From Candidatus Obscuribacterales bacterium (lineage in GTDB: Bacteria; Cyanobacteriota; Vampirovibrionia; Obscuribacterales; Obscuribacteraceae), in NCBI GenBank assembly GCA_019752635.1, contig JAIELX010000012.1, forward strand, positions 49,778 to 113,777: a stretch of DNA of 64,000 nt, read 5' to 3'. Positions 36,501 to 44,642 of this stretch are shown here, piece by piece. Under the pieces are notes generated by a model that saw only the letters and a list, made by a program, of their open reading frames with translations, searched no databases and was not told the DNA's origin. Positions within the stretch are counted from its first letter, which is position 1, and the number at the start of each line of letters is the position of its first letter. The translations under genes were made by a program, and so were the position numbers.

Positions 36501-36818
36501 CGGTTGGTTGTGTTATCCGCCTGTCAAACCGGACGCGGAAAGATCACCGGCGATGGTGTCGTGGGATTGTCGCGTGCGTTCATCATTGCTGGTGCTCCAT
36601 CGGTGATGGTGAGCCAGTGGAACGTGGACGACATAATGACCGAGTTCCAGATGAAGGCCTTCTACAAAGGCTATCTGGCGGGCAGCGCGAAGTCGCGATC
36701 GCTGCGCGATGCTCAACTTGCCACCATCAAATTCATGGAAGGCGGTGGCACCAAGAATACGCTGCGTGCGAATCCACGCTACTGGGCCGCATTCCAATTG
36801 ATGGGCCAGGCGCTGTAG
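33534..36818 (+). CDS. Exported TPR-CHAT protein, caspase-like peptidase candidate
   Basis: A 1094-residue protein. An N-terminal signal (SPLVCAAVIVLVSTGVVRAE) suggests export. Residues about 80-670 hold many tetratricopeptide-type helical repeats (for example LGKALFEVRAYDLAEKYLLE, ARVLTTIAVLQFDAKNLAQA). A linker of about 100 residues leads to a CHAT domain at about 790-1094. Both catalytic residues of the caspase-like dyad are present: His951 (VHLATHGLVDEE) and Cys997 (LSACQTGRG). The end, RANPRYWAAFQLMG, is typical of CHAT. It starts in the stop of the FecR-like gene. CHAT proteins cleave or scaffold partners recognised by their TPRs; the substrate here is unknown. Confidence 0.88.
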   Translation: MNQKIKRHLPISNLPVLSPLVCAAVIVLVSTGVVRAEERGGTLPSANPKVASTVPTPATASESQQRLDENQAKDIAKIEERWLPRTKKGKPEERSDALYNLGKALFEVRAYDLAEKYLLESLALESTLKRSESMAMSKLALGHILVHKNDLNGALVQYQAALDEAEKSNLQEYIGVLTDTIGSLYWKIGKLDEADKWYKKAYVLAEKNNQIPTMIISLINQSTIARKRGDKEAARPLLLQAVGLAKKTDPGRDVGNAIMNLARLQHDTSNIPDSIAMYKRAIEIFHEEMDNEQEASACLNVGENSYDLNDPATARKYYLQGIEVLKDEPPSKVYVSLLTGLGVAEAELGNFAASEQHHKLAIETARQLKLKEAELEALLHFGTYYLLKGEAEGALQKLLEGEKLIGGSSLNIATRIGFLIGIGRSYKVLGETEAAMKYYNEALQLSRDIGDKTSEARVLTTIAVLQFDAKNLAQADVSYKEARKIYESLDDKRNVAMLDYNEAQLMVTQNKNAEALILYRQALANLKDSGDKITEGMVLRGLGFGEYASGHWQKSLAYFQEALKSAEEAETIEALWDSNLGLGKCYKKLGLNDLALTHLEKAAGLVEKERQQLTRDSFKTYNLDFRNDCFAELLDLYVSQGKPYEALEVAEKGRARAFLDMLSSRKAGKIGIETFKAPLSSKAEPIKPDPVQVAQAEPGSRAVSVMPRASQIFSSTALSPVNAAPPNIDEIKQLVQNSKSTVLEYFLLKDKLIAWVIDPDATIHMLPPIPLDKEKLQVMVADTYKAITAQPKDKAELEVLGKRREALLREMYMMVLAPCESRLPKDPNAVVTIVPHGPMFSIPFAALIGPDGSYFVEKHTLAYTPAIGVWRATQKLDQVAQKEKNRLLAFGNPITAAIAFLGKLPYAEREVQNIATIFGKESSVVKIGQDANKKVFAELAPQFTDVHLATHGLVDEEHPMNSSVVLAPTAYDDGLLSVSDIINMKELKARLVVLSACQTGRGKITGDGVVGLSRAFIIAGAPSVMVSQWNVDDIMTEFQMKAFYKGYLAGSAKSRSLRDAQLATIKFMEGGGTKNTLRANPRYWAAFQLMGQAL

Positions 36819-36892
36819 ACTGTCAGGATGACCGCGCGCACGGGTAGCTGCAGTCACGCGCTTCCTGGTCGCTTCTGAACACCGATGTTGAA

Positions 36893-38116
36893 TTACGAGC
36901 GTTTGATCTTAACCGGGAAGATTGGCGGCTTCGCGATCTCTAATCGAAGTCCACCAAAGATACGGCAATTGAATCCCGCAAAACCGGTCGCTTGGTTGGC
37001 TCCGATGTTGAAGATTGGTTCTGCGCGCACAAATGCAGCAAGCGGAAGCACCGGGCTGACTTTGTAAGCAGCTTCATAGGTTAGGACCCACAGAGCGTTA
37101 TCCGGACCCTGACGAAGCCTTCTGTTGCCGAAATTAGTAATGAACGTGTGGTCGGCCAGGAACGTCCACCGCGGCGTGCGATAAACACCGCCAAGCGAAT
37201 AGAACTGGTCGAATTCCTGGTACTTTTTCAGAACGTTTCTAAAGCGAACTTGGCCTAATATCGAAGCATAGATGGCTCCGCGATCACCTACGCGGCGCAC
37301 GATTGAGGCCGAGGGCAGCAAATCAGACAGGGGTTGAGTCCGGCTGAGAAGCAGTTGTCGAGCAAAGAAGCTGACGGTCGCTGACGTCTTCGGGTTTATT
37401 GGAATGTCGTGATCGATACGACCGCCGAGCGAGTGAATGTTTCTGCTTAGCGCATTGTTGTTAATGGTGTATTGATCGCGGAAGAAGAAGTAATTCCCTG
37501 CGACTCTCGTTCGCTTAGTAAGTGCGTAACCGATGGTGGCGTTCGGCAGAATTCGATAGATAAAGTCTGCGCGGTTGTTCTTCAGAGTTTGGAATACGTT
37601 TGTCTCCAAACGAATTGAATTCTCTACGGTGGCACTGAGAAACATTCGCGAAGGTAACTTGTACAGTGCCGAAGTCTTAAACTCTTCAAACTGCCCCATA
37701 GCTGAGGTTCTTTCCGGGAGTCTTACTGGCGCCAGGTCTGTCGGCTGCGTCGAGGTTGACTGTGCAACGGCTTGTGCCAGCATCTTCGAATCTTCGTCTT
37801 GCTCGTAAACTGTTCCGGCAGTTTCGGTGGTGCCGACCGGCGGGGCGGAGGTTCCTGCTGACCCCGGCGGAATCGAGATCGCTAACTTCTCCGGCGCTGA
37901 TTTTTCAACGGAGGCGTCTTTCTTGTTGCCAACACTGTATATGGTGGCGCTTTCCGGAGTCTCAGCTGGAGTAGGAGCTGTGGCCGGCACAGACGGTGCC
38001 ATTGCCGCAGTAGATGCGGATGCCGAATCACAGAGCGAAATCTGCAGAAGAAGTGCGGCCGCTACCGAAAGCGCTAACCTTGTAGGTGCGGCGGACTTCA
38101 AGTTTTCGATTACCAC
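36893..38116 (-). CDS. Probable outer-membrane beta-barrel protein
   Basis: About 407 residues from GTG 38116, which has CAGGAA eight bases upstream; the frame also opens at 38176. A signal peptide (LALSVAAALLLQISLCDSAS) is followed by a low-complexity Ala/Pro/Thr/Ser region to about residue 130. Alternating hydrophobic strands make up the rest (SIRLETNVFQTLKNNRADFI, TRVAGNYFFFRDQYTINNNA, TSATVSFFARQLLLSRTQPL, WTFLADHTFITNFGNRRLRQ). The pattern fits a beta-barrel, but I do not recognise a porin family, and the C-terminus (VKIKRS) lacks the usual terminal aromatic. It is convergent with the CHAT gene. Confidence 0.7.
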   Translation of the reverse strand: MVIENLKSAAPTRLALSVAAALLLQISLCDSASASTAAMAPSVPATAPTPAETPESATIYSVGNKKDASVEKSAPEKLAISIPPGSAGTSAPPVGTTETAGTVYEQDEDSKMLAQAVAQSTSTQPTDLAPVRLPERTSAMGQFEEFKTSALYKLPSRMFLSATVENSIRLETNVFQTLKNNRADFIYRILPNATIGYALTKRTRVAGNYFFFRDQYTINNNALSRNIHSLGGRIDHDIPINPKTSATVSFFARQLLLSRTQPLSDLLPSASIVRRVGDRGAIYASILGQVRFRNVLKKYQEFDQFYSLGGVYRTPRWTFLADHTFITNFGNRRLRQGPDNALWVLTYEAAYKVSPVLPLAAFVRAEPIFNIGANQATGFAGFNCRIFGGLRLEIAKPPIFPVKIKRS

Positions 38117-38397
38117 GAAATTTGTTCCTGCCAGTAGTAAATTAATCCCGCCTGCATTATATCTCAGGGTGTCCATGTTTCATAGTCACCTTGGCAATCG
38201 CAAATCCGTTAATTGAAACATCTCTTCGTTAGTCAAATTTCTCACTTGAGAACGGCTTGAAATCCTCGACATCCGGGTATCTTCAAGTCTGTAAGGAAAA
38301 CTCCCGACAAGACAACTTAGTGTATTATCCAGCGGGAGCTGCCACTAAGAGCGGTGCCTCCTCTTGATTACAGCTCGCCCGTAAACGAGGAAATCCA

Positions 38398-38787
38398 GTG
38401 AGCGAACCCCATTCGAACATAGACCTGCGTGATCCTGCTATTCGCATTGTGTTGATGCCTCGTGACACCAATGTTAATGGCACAATTTTCGGCGGAATTA
38501 TTCTCAGCCATATCGACCTTGCGGGCGCAGTGGAAGCAAAGAAGCATACGATCGAAAGGGTCGTCACTGTCGCCATGAAAGAAGTGATTTTTAAGCAACC
38601 GGTCCTGGTTGGCGAAGTGGTTAGCTTTTACACATCTGTCCGTCGTATCGGGCGCACTTCGATAACCGTTGCTGTTGAAGTTGAGGTCTTCAGACACGGG
38701 GCGCTGCTTCCGGTAACCGAAGCTGAGCTGACGTTTGTGGCTGTTGATAATGATGGGCGTCCTGTACCGCTTAAACGCGCCGAATAG
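38398..38787 (+). CDS. Acyl-CoA thioesterase, hotdog fold (YciA-like)
   Basis: A 129-residue hotdog protein from GTG 38398. The motif VLMPRDTNVNGTIFGGIILS contains the Asn-x-x-Gly-x-x-Phe-Gly-Gly of YciA/BFIT-type acyl-CoA hydrolases; here the residue at the usual catalytic Asp position appears within SHIDLAGAV. FKQPVLVGEVVSFYTSVRRI is the conserved beta-strand region. It should hydrolyse acyl-CoA thioesters in the cytoplasm as a hexamer. Length is normal. It lies 32 bases ahead of the corrinoid adenosyltransferase gene, probably cotranscribed, though no metabolic link is evident. Confidence 0.88.
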   Translation: MSEPHSNIDLRDPAIRIVLMPRDTNVNGTIFGGIILSHIDLAGAVEAKKHTIERVVTVAMKEVIFKQPVLVGEVVSFYTSVRRIGRTSITVAVEVEVFRHGALLPVTEAELTFVAVDNDGRPVPLKRAE

Positions 38788-38819
38788 GGATATCATATTG
38801 GTACGAAGGGTAATTCCAA

Positions 38820-39398
38820 ATGACAACCTCTGCTACCGATAGAGAAAGAATTCGCTTATACCTGGGTACTGGCTGCGGGAAGACAACAGCCACCTTTGGT
38901 CTTGCGTTGCGCGCCTTGTCAAAGGGTATGAACGTGACGATGGTTTTCTTCGACAAACTCGAAGAAAACAGCAGCGAAGGTAGAGCGCTGAAATTGCTAG
39001 CGGAAAGCAAGTCCGACGGCTTTGGAAAGCTATCGGTCACCTATACCGGTGTAAACAGAGTTGGTGCCGGACCGGGAGGTAGCTTTCGCTTCTATAGTTC
39101 GCCCAACGGCATCCTTCCGGAGGACATTGCGGAAGCTCGACGAGGACTGAATCTGCTTCGTGAAGCATGCGAACGGGGCGATGAGATTGTGATTGCCGAC
39201 GAGATGTTGGACGTTGCTCGAGTGAACATGATTAGTTGGGATGAAGTGAAAGAAGTGCTTCATTCCAGGAAAGATCCTGCGCTGGTTGTTCTGACGGGAC
39301 GCAAGGCACCGGACTGGTTGATGAACGAAGCAACCACCATCAGTAGTACCGTTCAGCTTAAGCACCACGGACGAGCACTCGAAGGAATCGACTGCTAA
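38820..39398 (+). CDS. cobO: ATP:corrinoid adenosyltransferase (CobA/CobO family)
   Basis: A 192-residue protein of standard family length. The P-loop (YLGTGCGKTTATFGLALRAL) differs slightly from the usual GDGKGKTTAA, with Cys in the loop. IVIADEMLDVARVNMISWDE matches the Walker B and following helix of CobA, and LVVLTGRKAPDWLMNEATTI is the conserved TGRxAP motif. It adenosylates the cobalt of cob(I)alamin or cob(I)yrinic acid a,c-diamide to give the coenzyme B12 form. No other cobalamin genes are nearby, so it may serve salvage. Confidence 0.88.
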   Translation: MTTSATDRERIRLYLGTGCGKTTATFGLALRALSKGMNVTMVFFDKLEENSSEGRALKLLAESKSDGFGKLSVTYTGVNRVGAGPGGSFRFYSSPNGILPEDIAEARRGLNLLREACERGDEIVIADEMLDVARVNMISWDEVKEVLHSRKDPALVVLTGRKAPDWLMNEATTISSTVQLKHHGRALEGIDC

Positions 39399-39523
39399 AT
39401 TCACCGAGCAGAGTTACGCCGCTGAAGTCATCCGCTTTTAGCGACTTTCTGGCGCCGACGTCTGGCCAGCATACAAGGCGGTCTTTGCACTTGCAGTCAG
39501 GTTACTTGCGGAACCCGCCGGGG

Positions 39524-40906
39524 CTATTTCTTCTGCGCGCCCCAGCTAGTCACCGAGGGGGATGATGATACCAGTTTGTTCATAACCTCAACAGCTTTAT
39601 TCAGCTGCGCGTCTTTCCCGTCTTGCGGCTTGCCTGTGAAAGTCGACATGTTGGGATCGATCCACCAGGGACCTTTGCCTGCTTTGAATTCTGCATCGCC
39701 GATCTTTACTTCGTAGTCGGGAGAGATACCGGACTTGTGAATGTCCGTGTCGTTCGGTGTCAGGTACCTTGCAATCGTTACGTTGGCACCGGTACCGTTG
39801 CCTAAGCTGTTCACAGCTTGAACAAGCCCTTTACCAAATGACTTCTGTCCGACAAGTTTGGCTCTATGATTGTCTTTCAGCGCGCCGGACAAGATTTCGC
39901 TGGCACTGGCACTGCCACCATTGATCAGCACCACCGTCGGTTGCTCGGTCTTAAATGATCCGCGTGATGCAACTTGCGATGCTTTGTATCCTTCGGCATC
40001 AATGGTACTGACGATGATACCGCGATCCAAAAACATGTTTGCGATTTCGACAGCGTTTGTGAGCAGGCCACCAGGGTTGTTTCGCAGGTCCAGAATTAGC
40101 CCTTTGCAGTTGGCCACTTTCCGGAGCGCGTCTTTCATTTCATCGTTTGCTTTCTGCGAGATGAAACTGTCCAGGCGCACATAGCCAATGTTTCCAGGCA
40201 AGATTTCGCAACTGGCGATCGCTTTGATCGGAATCTCGGCTCGGGTCATATGCATCTGTTCTTTCTTGCTCGCGCGCAAAATCGTGATCTCGACTTTCGT
40301 GTCCTTGGGTCCGCGAATCTGCTTTACCACTTCATCCAGCGATTGTCCTTTAACTGGCTTCTTGTCGACTTCGACTATTTCGTCCCCGGGATGAATGCCT
40401 GCGCGAGAGGCCGGCGTGTTCTGAATTGGCGCGATAACAACGACCTTGTGCTCTTTGTTCATGCCGAGTTGCATTCCCACGCCAAAAAGCTCGGCGCGAA
40501 TATTGCTGCGCTCTTCACCGAAGGCCTCTTCATTCAAAAAGCGTGTGTACGGATCGCCAAGGCTGGCGAACATGGTTTCAATAGCCTTGTGAGAATCTTC
40601 CGGCGTTTTGAGTTTGCCTTCATAACGGCGCTTCCAGCGAGACCAGTCTTGCTGATTGAGTGCATTTTGATCGTAGAACGTGTTTTTGATGAGAGACCAC
40701 GCGCGATCATACAGCTGGTTGGGCGAGAGAGCCTTGCGGTCGTTGCTCGGTTGAGCTAGCGCTGTGTCCTGCATTACCGAATCCGGCGATTCGGTGCTCT
40801 CGCGCCAGCTCAAATAGTAGTATCCGGCCGCTAACGAAAGTGCCAGGGTCGTGATCCTCAGCATCCAAACGTTGAGACGTTTTCTGGTGGGCTGTGTGGG
40901 CGCCAT
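39524..40906 (-). CDS. S41 C-terminal processing protease 1 (CtpA-like)
   Basis: About 460 residues from ATG 40906 (GAGG nearby upstream; the frame extends to 40948). An N-terminal hydrophobic anchor (VWMLRITTLALSLAAGYYYL) is followed by a helical cap and a PDZ domain (GVGMQLGMNKEHKVVVIAPI, then ASRAGIHPGDEIVEVDKKPV). The S41 core has NIGYVRLDSFISQKANDEMK, LDLRNNPGGLL, the catalytic Ser motif NGGSASASEILSGAL and the Lys motif VGQKSFGKGLVQ. It should cut C-termini of exported proteins in the periplasm. It is a close tandem paralog of the next gene upstream, 245 bases away on the same strand. Confidence 0.93.
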   Translation of the reverse strand: MAPTQPTRKRLNVWMLRITTLALSLAAGYYYLSWRESTESPDSVMQDTALAQPSNDRKALSPNQLYDRAWSLIKNTFYDQNALNQQDWSRWKRRYEGKLKTPEDSHKAIETMFASLGDPYTRFLNEEAFGEERSNIRAELFGVGMQLGMNKEHKVVVIAPIQNTPASRAGIHPGDEIVEVDKKPVKGQSLDEVVKQIRGPKDTKVEITILRASKKEQMHMTRAEIPIKAIASCEILPGNIGYVRLDSFISQKANDEMKDALRKVANCKGLILDLRNNPGGLLTNAVEIANMFLDRGIIVSTIDAEGYKASQVASRGSFKTEQPTVVLINGGSASASEILSGALKDNHRAKLVGQKSFGKGLVQAVNSLGNGTGANVTIARYLTPNDTDIHKSGISPDYEVKIGDAEFKAGKGPWWIDPNMSTFTGKPQDGKDAQLNKAVEVMNKLVSSSPSVTSWGAQKK

Positions 40907-41150
40907 ATCAATCCTCAGTATCCGGTCGTGATATATCCAGGCCATCACATTATGAGACAGGCTTCTAACTCTAATTTTACCGCCCTATTCGACCCGACGT
41001 GGGGGTAAGAGCCATAAAGAGCTACAAAGTCTAGATTAATAGGATACGGGTTGATCTGCAATCGGTCCTTTTCCAAGCGCTCCTCTTCAACAAAAGAAAC
41101 GCTCACCCGTCGGGCAATGCGTTTCCCTTTCGAACTGTGAGGCTAGACGC

Positions 41151-42530
41151 CTATTTCTTATCGACGGAGCCCGTGCTCGCGACCGTCGGTGTACCCGCCA
41201 ACAATTTGTTCAGGACTTCCACCGCCTTGTTTAGCTGAGCATCTTTGCCATCTTGAGGCTTACGTGCGAAGTTGGTCATTGTGGGATCGATCCACCAGGG
41301 ACCTTTTCCGGTTTTGAAGTCATCATCGGAAAGTTTCACTTCGTAGTCCGGTGAGATGCCCGATTTGTGGATGTCGATGTCGTTTGGCGTCAGATAGCGA
41401 GCAATCGTGACATTGACGCCGGTGCCGTTGCCCAGGTTGTTGATTGCTTGAACCAATCCCTTTCCGAACGATTTCTGACCGACCAACTTTGCTCTGGCAT
41501 TGTCCTTGAGGGCGCCGGATAGAATTTCGCTGGCGCTGGCACTGCCACCGTTGATCAGCACCACGGTCGGTAGCTCGGTCTTAAACGAGGCTCTCGACGC
41601 TATTTGCGAAGTCTTGTAACCGTCGGAATCGATGGTGCTTACAATCACACCGCGGTCCAGAAACATGTTGGCGATTTCAACGGCATTTGAGAGCAAGCCA
41701 CCAGGGTTATTGCGCAGGTCAAGTACAAGCCCTTTGCAGTTGCTTACCTTCTTCAGCGCGTCTTTCATTTCGTCATTGGCTTTTTGAGAGATGAAACTGT
41801 CCAGTCTGACGTAGCCAATGTTACCGGGCATAATCTCGCAACTCGCCACTGCCTTGATCGGAATTTCGGCTCGCATGAGCGAAACTTGCTCTTTCTTCGT
41901 GCCGCGTAACAGGGTCACCTGCACCTGGGTGTCTTTGGGACCACGAATCTGCTTTACGACTTGATCAAGCGACTGCCCTTTAACGGGTTTCTTGTCGACT
42001 TCTATGATTTCATCGCCCGAATGAATGCCGGCGCGAGAGGCCGGCGTGTCCTGAATTGGAGCAATGACAACGACTTTGTGCTCTTTGTTCATGCCTAACT
42101 GCATGCCGACGCCAAAGAGGTGTGCCTGGATTTGGGATTTTTCCTCACCGAAGGCATCTTCGTTCAAGAATCTTGTGTAAGGGTCTCCCAGGCTGGCGAG
42201 CATGGTCTCAATGCCTTTGTGTGCATCCTCTTGAGTCTTGATCTTTCCGTCGTAGCGATGCTTCCAACGGGACCAATCCTGCTGGTTGTAACCCTGGTCG
42301 TAGTAGGTATCCTTGATGATGCCCCACGCACGCTGATACAACTCATTCGGTGCCAAAGTCTTGCGTTCGCCCTGCCCGCCCTGTGCATATGCTGCACCGG
42401 CTTGAACCAGTCCTTTGAAGGGTCCGCTATGATCGCGCCAATTGAGATACGAAAAACCTGCGACCAGCGATAGAGCTATCGTGGTTGCCCGCAGTATCCA
42501 AATTTTGCGACGTCTTTGTGTGGGCGCCAT
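41151..42530 (-). CDS. S41 C-terminal processing protease 2 (CtpA-like)
   Basis: About 459 residues from ATG 42530 with GAGG upstream. Nearly the same architecture as its tandem neighbour: anchor (IWILRATTIALSLVAGFSYL), PDZ domain and S41 core with NGGSASASEILSGAL and VGQKSFGKGLVQ. Most of the core is identical between the two, so the duplication is probably recent or kept similar by gene conversion. Differences cluster at the N-terminal linker (AGAAYAQGGQGERKTLAPNE) and the C-terminal tail. The two may have different substrates or simply double the dose. Confidence 0.93.
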   Translation of the reverse strand: MAPTQRRRKIWILRATTIALSLVAGFSYLNWRDHSGPFKGLVQAGAAYAQGGQGERKTLAPNELYQRAWGIIKDTYYDQGYNQQDWSRWKHRYDGKIKTQEDAHKGIETMLASLGDPYTRFLNEDAFGEEKSQIQAHLFGVGMQLGMNKEHKVVVIAPIQDTPASRAGIHSGDEIIEVDKKPVKGQSLDQVVKQIRGPKDTQVQVTLLRGTKKEQVSLMRAEIPIKAVASCEIMPGNIGYVRLDSFISQKANDEMKDALKKVSNCKGLVLDLRNNPGGLLSNAVEIANMFLDRGVIVSTIDSDGYKTSQIASRASFKTELPTVVLINGGSASASEILSGALKDNARAKLVGQKSFGKGLVQAINNLGNGTGVNVTIARYLTPNDIDIHKSGISPDYEVKLSDDDFKTGKGPWWIDPTMTNFARKPQDGKDAQLNKAVEVLNKLLAGTPTVASTGSVDKK

Positions 42531-42817
42531 TATTTGACCTCTTCCGGTTATCACCTATCTAATTCAATCCTAGTTCACGAAGAACTACCGCACTTCTCTA
42601 TCAAATTATGAGAAAGTTTCAACAAATTTAATTCTACCGCTCATTTCGTGAGGGAGAGGACGAACGACGGCGAAATTTTTTGGGGGGACTACACGTTAAT
42701 TTTATTGGGTTTTCAATAAAGCTGTCTTCCCTTTACTATTCACCTCCGGGACCACTTGATTGCTGCTCTACGGTCGGACGGACTGAGCCAGAGAAGAAAG
42801 AGCACAGGGGCTACTGA

Positions 42818-43891
42818 ATGGTAACTGCAAACTTAGAGACACCGGAAAAGACTGCTGACAGCGTTCATGTTAACGCAGCACCTGTAAGTTTTCCGCGGAA
42901 GGCCATGAGTCGGGCTTCCGAATTTCGCAACCGCTTGTCTCCAGCCACCAAAATTAAGCTCAAGATTCTGCTGAGCGTGTTGATGTTCGCTAGCCTGTTC
43001 TTGTTTGGCAAAGTTGACCTCAATAAGGCTCAAGAAATTGCTGCGAAAGCCAATATGGGTATTTTGGCGGCCACAGCCATTCTCTTCCTATTCTCTTTTG
43101 TTGTAACGGCAAGACGCTGGCAATTGCTTACAAGAGCCCTGGGTTTCAACAAGCCGCTTTTTGAGCTGGTTAAACTCTATTTCGTCGGTGTTTTCTTCAA
43201 CCTTTTCCTGCCCTCGACGGTGGGAGGGGATGTCAGCCGGTGCTATTACTTGACCAAAGGAACCGACCTTCACAAGGAAGGTTTCTACTCTGTCCTGGCG
43301 GACAGAGCCAGCGGGCTGGCTGTCCTTTTCTTGACCGCTACGGTCGGTTTGCTCTTGAGTCCCGACGCAGCTTCGCTGCCTTGGCAGTTGAAGTGGCCAG
43401 TCTTTGCCGGAACTTTCGGTACTTTCGTCGTCCTTCCTATGCTGCCGTTTCTCTCGCGCACCATGCTTGGTGAGCGAAACTGGATCTCGCGGCAACTAAA
43501 CGACTCCGCTGCCACCGTATTCTGGAAAGACAAAGCGCTGATTCCCATTTCGCTTGTATGGTCCTTTCTTTCTCAGATCGTCATTGTGCTTTGCCATATC
43601 GGTGTGGGCATTTCGCTCGGATTGGACATTCCTCTCTGGTACTACTTCGTTTTCTATCCGTCGGTAGCCGTTCTGGGTTTTGTAACACCCAGTTTCAACG
43701 GCATTGGCATTCGTGAATGGGCCTATACCTATTTCTTGCTTCTGGTTGGCGTTGACCGAGCCTATGCCCTTACGTATGCGCTGATGTGGCTGGGGCTGAC
43801 TACCTTTAGTAGTGTCTTTGGGGGGCTAGTGTATATCCTCTCGCATATGCAGCCGCCTCCAAAGAATATGGAGGAGGGCGCCAGCTTCTAA
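42818..43891 (+). CDS. UPF0104 / LPG-synthase-type membrane flippase-like protein
   Basis: A 357-residue multipass protein of the lysylphosphatidylglycerol synthase TM-region (UPF0104, YbhN/AglD) family. Diagnostic parts are FVVTARRWQLLTRALGFNKP, VGVFFNLFLPSTVGGDVSRC and VTPSFNGIGIREWAYTYFLL. About eight hydrophobic helices are visible after a 55-residue polar N-terminus. No cytosolic aminoacyl-transferase domain is attached. Family members flip or modify membrane lipids or glycolipids. The gene is divergent from the S41 pair and otherwise isolated; the AT-rich region upstream contains TTATTG-N6-CAATAA at 42702-42719. Confidence 0.88.
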   Translation: MVTANLETPEKTADSVHVNAAPVSFPRKAMSRASEFRNRLSPATKIKLKILLSVLMFASLFLFGKVDLNKAQEIAAKANMGILAATAILFLFSFVVTARRWQLLTRALGFNKPLFELVKLYFVGVFFNLFLPSTVGGDVSRCYYLTKGTDLHKEGFYSVLADRASGLAVLFLTATVGLLLSPDAASLPWQLKWPVFAGTFGTFVVLPMLPFLSRTMLGERNWISRQLNDSAATVFWKDKALIPISLVWSFLSQIVIVLCHIGVGISLGLDIPLWYYFVFYPSVAVLGFVTPSFNGIGIREWAYTYFLLLVGVDRAYALTYALMWLGLTTFSSVFGGLVYILSHMQPPPKNMEEGASF

Positions 43892-44062
43892 ATGAAGCGG
43901 CGCGTGCCTTTAGGGATGCTCTTTGTAAGGCGACCATCTTGAGATCTTAATACCGTAAGTGATCTTTGTCGATTGCAACTACGTTGACGACTCTGCCGCA
44001 GCCGTTGGGGCGGACCAGCGCCAAAGAAGACCGCTCTTCCTTCTTGCTACGGGGGCGAGCGA

Positions 44063-44593
44063 ATGATCGTTTTTATCAACGGGCCGTTCGGCGTGGGTAA
44101 AACTACCACTGCTCGGCTGCTCGTGGAAAAGTTGCCGCGAGCCACTTTCTTCGACCCGGAAATAGTTGGGGTGTGGCTCTCGCGTCTGTTCGGTAAGATG
44201 AAGCCTGTTGCAGACTTTCAGGAATACAACCTGTGGCCGTTTCTGACTGTTGAAATCGCGCTTTTTCTGGCGGGACCGCTTGGACGCACTGTCGTGATCC
44301 CTATGACTGTTACCGACTCGGTGCGGTGGTCATATATAAGAACGCGTTTGCAGGCGCGTGCGCATGCCTTGCATCTGTTTCGGTTGGTCTGCAGCGAGGA
44401 GACCTTGCGAAGCCGCATCGCAGGGAGACCGGAGTCCGAAGGGAACCACTCATGGTGCCTTGATCATGTGGAAAGCGGATTGTTGCTAATGCAAGATCCC
44501 TGGTTTGGCGAAAGTGTCATTACCGAGGGGCAAACACCACCGGAGGTGGCAAACCTGATTTTAGGCAAGCTCGCCTCAGCAGCTACGTGGTGA
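44063..44593 (+). CDS. TmrB-like P-loop ATPase/kinase
   Basis: A 176-residue P-loop protein. Walker A is GPFGVGKTTTARLL at residues 7-20, followed by FFDPEIVGVWL, as in TmrB-type proteins (tunicamycin resistance) and related small-molecule kinases. LHLFRLVCSEETLRSRIAGR is the lid and adenine-side region. It is soluble, with an ATG start 53 bases ahead of the CCA transferase frame. It could phosphorylate or bind a small molecule; tunicamycin resistance is only the name-giving example and is not claimed here. Confidence 0.8.
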   Translation: MIVFINGPFGVGKTTTARLLVEKLPRATFFDPEIVGVWLSRLFGKMKPVADFQEYNLWPFLTVEIALFLAGPLGRTVVIPMTVTDSVRWSYIRTRLQARAHALHLFRLVCSEETLRSRIAGRPESEGNHSWCLDHVESGLLLMQDPWFGESVITEGQTPPEVANLILGKLASAATW

Positions 44594-44642
44594 TTGTCAA
44601 GGAATGTGCGCATGGCAGGTCCGTGTTACATATATAGTCTAA

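Noticed and set aside
42702..42719. TTATTG-N6-CAATAA inverted repeat as a terminator or operator
   Set aside because: Only six AT-rich pairs, likely chance in an AT-rich promoter region; kept only as a remark.
43892..44062. Possible tRNA or other RNA gene
   Set aside because: No T-loop consensus or cloverleaf could be found here, and I noticed none elsewhere in the window.
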